The notes beneath the pieces are model-generated. The model worked only from the letters and a program-made list of their open reading frames with translations, was not told where the DNA came from and did no database searches. Shown piece by piece: positions 25,629 to 32,693 of a stretch of DNA of 46,754 bases. The translations under genes were made by a program, and so were the position numbers. Numbering within the stretch: the stretch's first letter is position 1; every line of letters begins with the position of its first letter. Source of the DNA: Chloroflexota bacterium (GTDB taxonomy: Bacteria > Chloroflexota > Dehalococcoidia > Bin125); the NCBI GenBank assembly GCA_028874365.1, contig JAPPJZ010000019.1, positions 1 to 46,754 of the forward strand, written 5' to 3'.

Positions 25629-26435
25629 ATGACCGAAGAACTGCTCTACGACGTCCAGGATCACATCGCCGTGATCACGCTCAACCGTCCGGAGAAGCTG
25701 AACGCGTTCTCCAACGAGATGCTCGACGCCTGGCAGGAGTCGATCACCCGCGCCTCGGTCGATCAGAACGTGCGCGTGATCATCGTCACCGGCGAGGGTC
25801 GCGGATTTTGCTCGGGCGCCGACGTGGGCCGCGAGCGAGCCGGCGCCGACGTGCTCGGCGGCGACCCGAATGCCCCCGCCGCGAACCGCAACTCGCTGCG
25901 CAACTCGGTCCAGCGCGTCCCCCGCGCGCTCTTCAACTGCGAGAAGCCGTACATCGCCGCCGTCAACGGCGCGGCCGTCGGCGCAGGAATGGACATGGCC
26001 TCGATGGCCGACCTGCGGATCGCCTCCGACCGCGCCAAGTTCGGCATGGCCTACGTGCGCATGGCCCTGATCCCTGGTGACGGCGGCTGCTATTACCTGC
26101 CCCGCATCGTCGGCATGTCCAAGGCGCTCGAACTGATGTGGACCGGCAAGCTGTTCACGGCGCAGGAAGCGCTGGAGATGGGCTACGTCAGCCAGGTGGT
26201 CGAGCACGACGAACTGATGCCGGCGACGTTTGAGCTGGCAGGTCAGATCTCCAGAATGCCTGCTGTCTCGGTCCAGATGATCAAGCGGCTCGCTTACCGC
26301 TCCGCCGAGACCGGCCTGCACGAATCGCTGGAGATGGCCGACCACGCAATGGTCATCGCCCGCTCAACCGAGGACGCCAAGGAAGGCCCCCGTGCCTTCG
26401 CCGAGAAGCGCGAACCGAACTTCCAGGGCTTCTGA
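25629..26435 (+). CDS. Enoyl-CoA hydratase/isomerase family protein
   Basis: A 268-residue crotonase-fold protein: ITLNRPEKLNAFS, GRGFCSGADVG and AAVNGAAVGAGMDMASMAD give the two oxyanion-hole segments. The classical glutamates are replaced by Asp (GAGMDMA) and Val (FGMAYVRM), so it is more likely an isomerase or another crotonase-type reaction than a standard hydratase. It is clearly distinct from the duplicated pair at 19007-20898. AGGA lies about 9 nt before the ATG. The phased repeats upstream suggest dedicated regulation. Confidence 0.92.
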   Translation: MTEELLYDVQDHIAVITLNRPEKLNAFSNEMLDAWQESITRASVDQNVRVIIVTGEGRGFCSGADVGRERAGADVLGGDPNAPAANRNSLRNSVQRVPRALFNCEKPYIAAVNGAAVGAGMDMASMADLRIASDRAKFGMAYVRMALIPGDGGCYYLPRIVGMSKALELMWTGKLFTAQEALEMGYVSQVVEHDELMPATFELAGQISRMPAVSVQMIKRLAYRSAETGLHESLEMADHAMVIARSTEDAKEGPRAFAEKREPNFQGF

Positions 26436-26465
26436 TCGCAAGGTTCGCGAGGGACTTCACAACGA

Positions 26466-27287
26466 ATGCCTATCACTCATGCAGCAGAACCGAAGCTCGA
26501 CGGTAAGACCGCGCTGATCACCGGCGCCAGTGCCGGCATGGGTCTTGCCACCGCCCAACTCTTCGCCGAGCACGGCGCCAACGTCGTCCTCGTCGGTCGC
26601 AATGAAGGGCGGCTGCAGGCAGCCACCGACGAGATCGGCGACCAGGCGCTGCCCGTCGTCGCCGACGTGAGTTCGTCGGACGAGATGGGCGCAGCCTTCA
26701 CTGCCGCCACCGAGCGCTACGGCGGACTTGACATCGTGTTCAACAACGCGGGCGACGGCAACGCGCCGCCGACGAACATGGACGAACTGAGCGAGGAGTA
26801 CTTCGACTACTGCGTCGCAGTACACCTGAAGGGCGTCTGGCTGGGAATGAAGTACGGCATTCCCCTGTTGAAACAGGCGGGCGGCGGCGCGATCATTTCC
26901 ACGTCTTCGATCGGCGCACACGGCGGGATTGCCGGCACGCAGCCGTACTCGGCCTGCAAAGCGGGGCTCGAGTCCATGACAAGGACGGGCGCGGCCGAGT
27001 TGTCGCCACACAACATCCGAGTCAACTGCATCATCGCCGGCGCTGTCGCCACACGGTTCGGCCTGTCCAGCGATGCTCCGCCCGAGACGGAGGAAGAGCT
27101 GGCCGCCCGCCGTGCCAGCCTGGCGCCGCTTGCGCCGATGGGCCGCGGCGGAGAACCCGAGGAAATCGCCAACCTCGCCCTGTTTCTCGTCAGTGACGAC
27201 TCATCCTTCATCACCGGCCAATGCATCGCCGCCGACGGAGGCATGCTCGCCACCAACGGCTGGGTCGGGAGTCTGGGTCGCGGCTAA
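26466..27287 (+). CDS. SDR-family oxidoreductase
   Basis: A 273-residue classical SDR with TGASAGMGLAT, a basic residue after strand 2 (VGRNEGR) that suggests NADP(H), NNAGDGNAPP, YSACKAG and FITGQCIAADGGM. It differs from the duplicated SDR pair upstream in cofactor motif and C-terminus. GAGGG lies upstream of the ATG, though the spacing is long. It is the last gene of the plus-strand run and lies 30 nt after the crotonase gene. The substrate is unknown. Confidence 0.92.
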   Translation: MPITHAAEPKLDGKTALITGASAGMGLATAQLFAEHGANVVLVGRNEGRLQAATDEIGDQALPVVADVSSSDEMGAAFTAATERYGGLDIVFNNAGDGNAPPTNMDELSEEYFDYCVAVHLKGVWLGMKYGIPLLKQAGGGAIISTSSIGAHGGIAGTQPYSACKAGLESMTRTGAAELSPHNIRVNCIIAGAVATRFGLSSDAPPETEEELAARRASLAPLAPMGRGGEPEEIANLALFLVSDDSSFITGQCIAADGGMLATNGWVGSLGRG

Positions 27288-27319
27288 CTGTCTGATCTTG
27301 GGAGAGGCTGCGCCCAGAG

Positions 27320-27712
27320 TTAGACCGACTCGATTGCGATTCCTTCGATTCGCTCGAAGTGGCGCACATTGTTGGTCAACACAATGAGATCGTGGCGGAT
27401 TGCGGTTGCGCCGATCAGCAGATCCATGTCGCCAATGCCTAGTCCGAGAGATCGCAAGCTACGGCGTTGTTGGCCGAAGATTCGCGCTGCTTCAGCGTCG
27501 AACGGCAATATTTCGCGGCCGCTGAGAAAAGCTCGAAACTCCCGTTCATCCTGTTCTTCATTCGCGGAACCAAACACTCCGTCGTAGATTTCAGCGACAG
27601 TCACAGCGCTGATCGCAACGCCGAGCGGCTCAAGCTCCCGGACGCGCTCAAACACCGGGGAAACACCGTTGAGGGTCTGAATGGTCCAGTCTGTATCAAG
27701 CAGGTACTGCAC
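27320..27712 (-). CDS. PIN-domain toxin (VapC type)
   Basis: A 130-residue PIN-domain ribonuclease with the acidic cluster in place: Asp6 (LLDTDW), Glu41 (VAEIYDG), and Asp95/Asp97 (GDMDLLIGATA), plus VLTNNVRHFERI at the end. VapC toxins cleave tRNA or rRNA when free of antitoxin. The GTG start lies 3 nt after the antitoxin stop. It is convergent with the SDR gene. Toxin identity is well supported; the target is unknown. Confidence 0.9.
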   Translation of the reverse strand: MQYLLDTDWTIQTLNGVSPVFERVRELEPLGVAISAVTVAEIYDGVFGSANEEQDEREFRAFLSGREILPFDAEAARIFGQQRRSLRSLGLGIGDMDLLIGATAIRHDLIVLTNNVRHFERIEGIAIESV

Positions 27713-27715
27713 GGA

Positions 27716-27955
27716 CTAAGGAGTAGGAGGTTCTCTGGAGCCCAGCCGTCTGGCTTCATAGAGCAACTCGATCAAGTCTTGGCCGTCGGCCTGCTTGCCC
27801 CAGTTTGGATTCGGTACGAACTCGGCGGGACCCACCCCATCAAACGTCTCTGCCTGAATGGCGAGTGTGACTTCCTGGCGCTCGATCAAATCCACCGCTT
27901 CCAATGGCTTGAACACACCATGTTCGAATCGGGCTCTGACCCGCTGACTCGCCAT
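27716..27955 (-). CDS. DUF104-family antitoxin
   Basis: A 79-residue protein whose N-terminus RVRARFEHGVFKPLEAVDLIERQEVTLAI matches the DUF104/AF2212-like antitoxin family, usually paired with a PIN toxin as here. The C-terminal half would wrap the toxin. The ATG at 27955 has AGGGAG upstream; the longer open frame is spurious. A TACGCT box at 27978-27983 probably drives the pair. Confidence 0.85.
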   Translation of the reverse strand: MASQRVRARFEHGVFKPLEAVDLIERQEVTLAIQAETFDGVGPAEFVPNPNWGKQADGQDLIELLYEARRLGSREPPTP

Positions 27956-27977
27956 CGTCAACTCCCTGCCTACAGCC

Positions 27978-27983
27978 AGCGTA
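27978..27983 (-). promoter_or_regulatory. Likely -10 box of the toxin-antitoxin operon
   Basis: Minus-strand TACGCT lies 22 nt before the antitoxin ATG, leaving a short leader that contains the AGGGAG ribosome-binding site. Confidence 0.35.
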
Positions 27984-28013
27984 TCGGGATTGGCGCGGCC
28001 GGTGGAGCTGGCG

Positions 28014-28391
28014 TCACTCGTCCGAGACGTAAATCGTCCCGTCGTCGACGCGGGTCCTGAACGTCTGGATGAACTCGGGCTCAATCTTGTTCTTGATGAA
28101 CGGCGGCGGCGGCGGCATCAGTTTGTGAATCATGTTCCAGATGCCGTTGGGCAACCAGGACTTGGTCTGACCGGTGCGCATGTCGAACTCGGAGTCGTGC
28201 CAGGGGCAGACGATGTGCGCGTTCTTGAGCTCGCCGACCGAGAGCGGCGCGAAGAGGTGCGGGCACTTGTCCTGCACCGCGAAGATCTCCCCGTGCACAT
28301 TGGCGACGCACACCCGGGTACCGTCAAGATCAGCGGCGGTGACCTCGCCCGGCGGCAACTCCGACAGCGGACAGACGGCGGTCTCGGTCAC
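28014..28391 (-). CDS. Rieske [2Fe-2S] ferredoxin-like protein
   Basis: A 125-residue Rieske domain protein: Cys43-x-His45 (KCPHLFAPL) and Cys62-x2-His65 (VCPWHDSEFD) bind a 2Fe-2S cluster. No signal peptide or membrane anchor is seen, so it is a soluble electron carrier or the ferredoxin of an oxygenase, as in NirD/BphA3-like proteins. A proline run (PPPPP) and about 35 residues follow the domain. The GTG start has GAGGGAGG upstream. No oxygenase lies nearby. Confidence 0.92.
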   Translation of the reverse strand: MTETAVCPLSELPPGEVTAADLDGTRVCVANVHGEIFAVQDKCPHLFAPLSVGELKNAHIVCPWHDSEFDMRTGQTKSWLPNGIWNMIHKLMPPPPPFIKNKIEPEFIQTFRTRVDDGTIYVSDE

Positions 28392-28483
28392 GGCGGCCTC
28401 CCTCTAGGCATTTGCGGCCAGTGTGACAGATCATCGCTTGACGCCGTTACACAGTCAACGCGCAACACGTCGTTGGGCCGCCC

Positions 28484-28521
28484 GCTCATACACTGAGCGA
28501 GTGCCGACGAAGATTGGATGA
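28484..28521 (+). promoter_or_regulatory. sppA promoter in a palindrome, with a 6-codon upstream ORF
   Basis: CGCTCA-TACAC-TGAGCG is a perfect inverted repeat (28484-28500 region) containing the box TACACT. Six nt after that box a GTG at 28501 opens a six-codon ORF (MPTKIG) ending in TGA, 6 nt before and in frame with the sppA ATG. The remaining part of the 28392-28527 gap shows nothing else. Confidence 0.35.
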
Positions 28522-28527
28522 ACCCAC

Positions 28528-29355
28528 ATGGACTTCGAACAGTACTTCTTCCCGCAGCGTGTCGCCGTTGTTGAGGTGGCCGGGCAGATCGGCGCGCGGC
28601 TCAATCCACGCGAGATGTCGCGCACGTTCAACAGCATCGCCCAGAACCCGCGCTACCCGGCAGTGGTGCTCGACATCGACTCGCCCGGCGGCGGCGCGGC
28701 CGCGTCTGAGGCCCTGTACCTGGCGGCCAAACGGCTGTCCGACAAGAAGCCTGTGGCGGCGGCGATTCGCGGGGTCGGCGCATCGGGCGGCTACATGATC
28801 GCCTGCGCTGCGAACCCGATTTTCGCCTTGCCAACCTCCGTTGTGGGCTCGATCGGTGTGATCTGGACGGCGCCGATGATCTCCGAAGCGCTCGACCGCG
28901 TTGGGGTCAAAATGCGCACCCGCGCGGCCGGCGAGTACAAGGACATGGGCTCGCTGTTCCGGGACTCAACGCCTGAGGAAGACGCGAAGCTCGATGCGCT
29001 GATTCACTCCGTGTACGAGCGGTTTGTCGACATCGTGGCGGAGGGACGGCCTGATCTCGACCGCGACCGAGTCGCTGAACTCGCCTCCGGCGAGATTCAT
29101 ACCGGCGCCGAGGCTCATGAACTCGGACTCGTGGACAGGCTCGGTGACCTGAGCGACGCAGTCGAGTGGGCGGCCGACGCCGCCGGCATCGAGAAGCGGA
29201 CCACTCTCGTGCGACCCAAACGCGGTCTCTTGCAGATGCTGATGACGCAGGGCGCCGACTCGGTCGCCAATGCGCTCGTTGACGCCTTCGTTGACCGTCT
29301 GGAGGTGTCGAGGGTGGAACGTCTGCTGGAGGCGCGGTTGCGCCTGGACCGCTAG
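28528..29355 (+). CDS. sppA: SppA-like serine peptidase (family S49)
   Basis: A 275-residue S49 peptidase of the short SppA form. LDIDSPGGGAAASEALY precedes the nucleophile Ser86 in GVGASGGYM, and the general base Lys138 lies in AAGEYKDMGS. SppA degrades signal peptides left in the membrane. This copy has no N-terminal membrane anchor, so it may act in the cytoplasm or bind the membrane via its hydrophobic axle. The ATG at 28528 follows a tiny upstream ORF. Confidence 0.88.
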   Translation: MDFEQYFFPQRVAVVEVAGQIGARLNPREMSRTFNSIAQNPRYPAVVLDIDSPGGGAAASEALYLAAKRLSDKKPVAAAIRGVGASGGYMIACAANPIFALPTSVVGSIGVIWTAPMISEALDRVGVKMRTRAAGEYKDMGSLFRDSTPEEDAKLDALIHSVYERFVDIVAEGRPDLDRDRVAELASGEIHTGAEAHELGLVDRLGDLSDAVEWAADAAGIEKRTTLVRPKRGLLQMLMTQGADSVANALVDAFVDRLEVSRVERLLEARLRLDR

Positions 29356-29371
29356 CGGCGACCCGACCGGG

Positions 29372-29929
29372 TCATAACGATCGCATCATCTTCGGGCCGT
29401 TGATGATGTCGTCCGCGTGCGCGTTGTCGTGCGACGCCCAGGCTTCTAGCAGCGAGAGTGCGTTTCCGGCGAATCCCATTCGCATGAGCACCTGGTCCTC
29501 GGTCAATGCGGACAGGAGCATTGTGGACTTCCTGGTACCCGCCTCCAATTGCTCGGCCAGGGTACCGACCGGCTGACCCAGGAATCGCTCGGCGCCGAGG
29601 CTGTTGGCCAGGTCGAGTTCTGGGCCCGGCGTAGACGGATCCGGCTTCCATTCCTCCAACGGCGAGCCATTGAGGACCGCGTTCAATACGTCGTGATAGC
29701 GGCGATCGGACGCGGCGAGATGCGCGAGCACGTCGCGCCTTGACCAGGCCGGCGCAGCGGACTCCTGTAGCCATTGTGCGGCTGGAAGGACCTCGACCAT
29801 CTGAATCAATCGACGGCGCGCGCGCAACGCCCGAGTCAGCGGCACCCAGAGCGCGGGAACGAAATCGTCGGCAGGCAACGGTGGATCGGTCGCCAACAGC
29901 GGCCGATCGTCCATGCCCTGCACGCACAT
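29372..29929 (-). CDS. DinB-fold protein
   Basis: A 185-residue protein with the four-helix DinB/maleylpyruvate-isomerase-like fold: WSRRDVLAHLAASDRRYHDVLNAVL (helix 2 with the metal His) and a C-terminal WASHDNAHADDI with further His residues. Such proteins are metal-dependent, often thiol transferases or of unknown function. A second ATG at 29914 is possible. It follows the flavin reductase gene by 21 nt and is probably co-transcribed. Confidence 0.8.
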   Translation of the reverse strand: MCVQGMDDRPLLATDPPLPADDFVPALWVPLTRALRARRRLIQMVEVLPAAQWLQESAAPAWSRRDVLAHLAASDRRYHDVLNAVLNGSPLEEWKPDPSTPGPELDLANSLGAERFLGQPVGTLAEQLEAGTRKSTMLLSALTEDQVLMRMGFAGNALSLLEAWASHDNAHADDIINGPKMMRSL

Positions 29930-29950
29930 CGCAGATGTTGTTTCAGGGAT

Positions 29951-30460
29951 CTACCAGCTCATCGACGGGTCGGGCGGTCCCATCTTGCGGTAGTTGCCGC
30001 CGTAGAACAGGATCGGTTCGTCGTCCGACTGCTTTTCGAACGCTTTGACTTCGCCGACGATGATCTCGTGGTCGCCGCCTTCGAGGACTGAGTGGATTGT
30101 GCAGTCGAAAACCATCGTCGCGCTGGCCAATCGCGGCTGACCGGTCTCGCCCAATACGTGCTCGTGGTCGTCGAACTGGTGCGGCGGCGCGGGGCGCTTG
30201 CTACTGGCGAAGAAGTTGGACGTGTCCATGTCGGTATCCGGGAGGATGTTGACGCTGAACGCGGCAGTCTCTTTGAGCAGCGGCAGCACGCTCGCGCCTT
30301 TATCGACGCAGACCAGGACGAGCGGCGGGTCGAGGGAGAGGGACGAGAACGACTGCGCCGTCATGCCGACGAAGTTCGGGTCGTTACCGGTCGTGATCAC
30401 GGTGACGCCGCTCGGGAACATGCCCAAAGCATTGCGGAACTCTCGGTCATCGAAGTCCAT
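29951..30460 (-). CDS. Flavin reductase domain protein
   Basis: A 169-residue flavin reductase-like FMN-binding split-barrel protein. FRNALGMFPSGVTVITT and GMTAQSFSSLSLDPPLVLVCVDKGAS are the typical motifs, with GGDHEIIVGEV and PILFYGGNYRKM in the second half. It would use NAD(P)H to reduce free flavin, often for a two-component monooxygenase, but none is adjacent. GAGAGGGG precedes the ATG. The 38-nt gap from the upstream oxidoreductase suggests an operon. Confidence 0.92.
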   Translation of the reverse strand: MDFDDREFRNALGMFPSGVTVITTGNDPNFVGMTAQSFSSLSLDPPLVLVCVDKGASVLPLLKETAAFSVNILPDTDMDTSNFFASSKRPAPPHQFDDHEHVLGETGQPRLASATMVFDCTIHSVLEGGDHEIIVGEVKAFEKQSDDEPILFYGGNYRKMGPPDPSMSW

Positions 30461-30499
30461 GTCGATCCCCTCTCGGCGTCTATCGGGCGGATGCCCAGT

Positions 30500-31459
30500 T
30501 TAACGCAGCGGGAGATCGAGCACAGTCATCAGACCGCGCCGTGTGTGGGGGATCACCCGCGCGGCTCGCAACACGGAGGCTGCGGTGGCGTCGTCGCCGA
30601 AGACGCCGCCCTCGAAGCGCAGCTTGAGCGGCGGCGTGCCGTCGACCACGATCTCGTCATATTCCTCGTCGACGGACGCGTTCGCCTCAAAATGCAGCCG
30701 CACTGTGTGGCCGTCGTAGGTCGATCCTTCCAGCGTCTCCAGCGTTCCGGCGACCAGCTCCTGTCCCGGTACCTCGCACGGAACCATGTCGTGGCGCCAG
30801 TCGACGATCTTCCAGCCCAGCGGGTAGGCGAGCAGTCGGGCCGATTCGACCAGTCCGACGTGACCGAATCCGCCGGCGTCGCGTTTGGCTTCCCACTGCG
30901 CTTTCGAGATCCCCATTCCCACTTTCTCCTGGAATGGAACACGCCGTCGCGACGGGTCCTGAACTCGCTTGACCGAGACCGACGTGATGCTGTGGGAGAT
31001 GGAGGACAGCGACGCAGGCAGCGCGTCCATCAGGAATCCGGGATTGACGCCGGTTCCGACCACGGTCCGCTCGGCCCGGCGTGCGAGCACATCAATGCCT
31101 GCCGCGATCTCTGGATGACGTGCCTGGGCGAATGCGAGTTCCTCGCATGTCGAGACAACGTGAAGGTCTTGCCGCAGCGCCTCTTCGATCTGCGGAGACA
31201 CCTGTTCGAGGTAGGACCCTGTGCAATGGATCAGAATGCCGCCGTCCGAACGCGAGTCGACCCGTGCGGCAGCGATCGACTGGCGGATGGTGATGTCCGA
31301 GGCTCCATCGACGAAGTCCGATAGCGGCCTGCCGACCATCTCCGGGTCGATCTCGACTGCTCCGACGACTTCGAGGAACGAGTCGTGTTGCGCTGCCTCG
31401 GCGATTCGCAATCCAATCGGGCCGAGACCCTGGATGATGACCGGAAGTGGTGCGCTCAT
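30500..31459 (-). CDS. Dihydrodipicolinate reductase-like NAD(P)-dependent oxidoreductase
   Basis: A 319-residue protein with an N-terminal Rossmann domain (VIIQGLGPIGLRIAEAA), ILIHCTGSYLEQV and GTGVNPGFLMDALP. The last motif is characteristic of the 2,4-diaminopentanoate dehydrogenase/DapB-like family. These enzymes reduce or oxidise C=N bonds of amino-acid-like compounds. The ATG at 31459 is chosen because AGGGGG lies 6 nt upstream; the longer frame has no such site. It may head the operon with the flavin reductase and DinB genes. The exact substrate is unknown. Confidence 0.85.
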   Translation of the reverse strand: MSAPLPVIIQGLGPIGLRIAEAAQHDSFLEVVGAVEIDPEMVGRPLSDFVDGASDITIRQSIAAARVDSRSDGGILIHCTGSYLEQVSPQIEEALRQDLHVVSTCEELAFAQARHPEIAAGIDVLARRAERTVVGTGVNPGFLMDALPASLSSISHSITSVSVKRVQDPSRRRVPFQEKVGMGISKAQWEAKRDAGGFGHVGLVESARLLAYPLGWKIVDWRHDMVPCEVPGQELVAGTLETLEGSTYDGHTVRLHFEANASVDEEYDEIVVDGTPPLKLRFEGGVFGDDATAASVLRAARVIPHTRRGLMTVLDLPLR

Positions 31460-31540
31460 GTTGATCCCCCTGCACGTGATCGGGATACGGTGATAGTCTC
31501 GACAGTCTGCGCCTACGGTACCAACGAAACCGAGCCCGAC

Positions 31541-32356
31541 ATGGTCGACTACCCGGACCACAACGCCGAATCGGTTGAGGCGTGGGAAGCGAACGCCGAG
31601 TTCTGGGACGAGGCCCAGGGCGACGAGGGCAACTACTGGCAGCGGACGCTGGTGTTTCCCAGCACACTCGAGCTGCTCCAGCCGCTGCCGACCACAGTGC
31701 TCGAGCTGGCTTGCGGCAACGGCAACTTCGCGCGGCAGCTATCGCGGGTCGGCGTGGCCGTCACCGCCACCGACGCATCGGCAGGGCAACTCAGGGGCGC
31801 TCGGCAGCGGTCCGGCGGCGACAAGATCAAGTGGATTCGCCTCGATGTCACGGACCGTTCCGCGCTGGCAGCCCTATCCGGCGCCGCGGGAGCGCCGTTC
31901 GGAGCAGCCGTGTGCAATATGGCGCTGATGGACATCGCCGAGATCACGCCACTCTTCGACATGCTGCCGCTGTCCCTGGTAGAAGAGGCGCCGTTCGTCT
32001 TCTCGGTCCTGCATCCGGTCTTCCGCCCAGGACCGCAGGTGCGTCTTTTCCGCGAGCGCATCGAGACCGAAGACGGGCAGTTCATCGAGGAGTCGGGCGT
32101 CAAGATCAGCAACTACCTCGACACGCGGGTGAACTATGGAATCGCAGTCAAGGGCCAGCCGTCAATCCAACCATATTTCGACCGAACGTTGACGGAGCTG
32201 TTCAGCACAGCCTTCGATCGGGGCTGGGCCCTGGACGGGATCCGGGAACCGTCGATCACCGACGGAGGAGACGGAGACGCTGAAGGTCGGTTGAGCTGGG
32301 ATCACATGCCGAACATCCCACCGGTGATGGTGGCCAGACTTCGGCATCGGGGCTAG
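31541..32356 (+). CDS. Class I SAM-dependent methyltransferase
   Basis: A 271-residue methyltransferase. Motif I VLELACGNGNFARQL (residues about 53-67), the acidic end of strand 2 in VTATDASAGQL, and motif near LDVTDRSALAAL mark the SAM-binding fold. The C-terminal half (PVFRPGPQVRLFRE onward) resembles small-molecule methyltransferases of the ubiquinone type. No ribosome-binding site is seen before the ATG. A TAGTCT box at 31494-31499 suggests transcription starts near 31505. Its 3' end overlaps the NIPSNAP gene by 4 bp. Confidence 0.87.
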   Translation: MVDYPDHNAESVEAWEANAEFWDEAQGDEGNYWQRTLVFPSTLELLQPLPTTVLELACGNGNFARQLSRVGVAVTATDASAGQLRGARQRSGGDKIKWIRLDVTDRSALAALSGAAGAPFGAAVCNMALMDIAEITPLFDMLPLSLVEEAPFVFSVLHPVFRPGPQVRLFRERIETEDGQFIEESGVKISNYLDTRVNYGIAVKGQPSIQPYFDRTLTELFSTAFDRGWALDGIREPSITDGGDGDAEGRLSWDHMPNIPPVMVARLRHRG

Positions 32357-32679
32357 GGCATCGGCGACCACTCGGTTGGCTGGAGGATCCGGTTCTCGAT
32401 GTGGTGGACGAGCGGGCCATCTTCCTCGGAGGCGGCTCGGGCGGCTTGCCACTCTGGATCGGAGCCGAAGTTCTTCCATGCCTCTTCGCGCTGGCCGGCG
32501 CTCTCGAAGCTGACGATGTACCAGAGTTCGTCCGAGCGGCCGCCGACGGAGTTGGTCCAGTAGCCCACGTTGTGAATGCCGTGACGCTCGAACAGCTCCA
32601 TCGTGTGGTCGCGGAAGCGCTTCATCAAGTGGCCCATCTTGCCCGGATGCGCTGTGTAGATGCGAAGTTCGTAGATCAT
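32353..32679 (-). CDS. NIPSNAP-family protein
   Basis: A 108-residue dimeric alpha-beta barrel protein of the NIPSNAP family. MIYELRIYTAHPGKMGHLMKRF and FERHGIHNVGYW, then ELWYIVSFESAGQREEAWKNF, are diagnostic. The biochemical role of these small proteins is unknown. AGAGAGGAA lies 6 nt before the ATG. It follows the CocE hydrolase gene by 14 nt and is probably co-transcribed with it. Confidence 0.92.
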   Translation of the reverse strand: MIYELRIYTAHPGKMGHLMKRFRDHTMELFERHGIHNVGYWTNSVGGRSDELWYIVSFESAGQREEAWKNFGSDPEWQAARAASEEDGPLVHHIENRILQPTEWSPMP

Positions 32680-32693
32680 CGGTGGTTCCTCTC

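Noticed and set aside
27320..27955. Defence island or mobile element around the toxin-antitoxin pair
   Set aside because: No integrase, transposase, direct flanking repeats or other defence genes are present; the pair is isolated among metabolic genes.
28501..28530. In-frame TGA before sppA as another selenocysteine
   Set aside because: It lies before the peptidase core, has no Cys neighbour or SECIS-like fold, and the ATG at 28528 is a normal start. A leader ORF is the simpler reading.
30092..31324. 410-codon open frame on the plus strand
   Set aside because: Antisense to the flavin reductase and oxidoreductase genes; no domain or ribosome-binding site.
31494..31507. Leaderless GTC start for the methyltransferase
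   Set aside because: GTC is only 5 nt after TAGTCT, off the 6-7 nt rule, and the ATG at 31541 fits the protein family. The ATG is kept.
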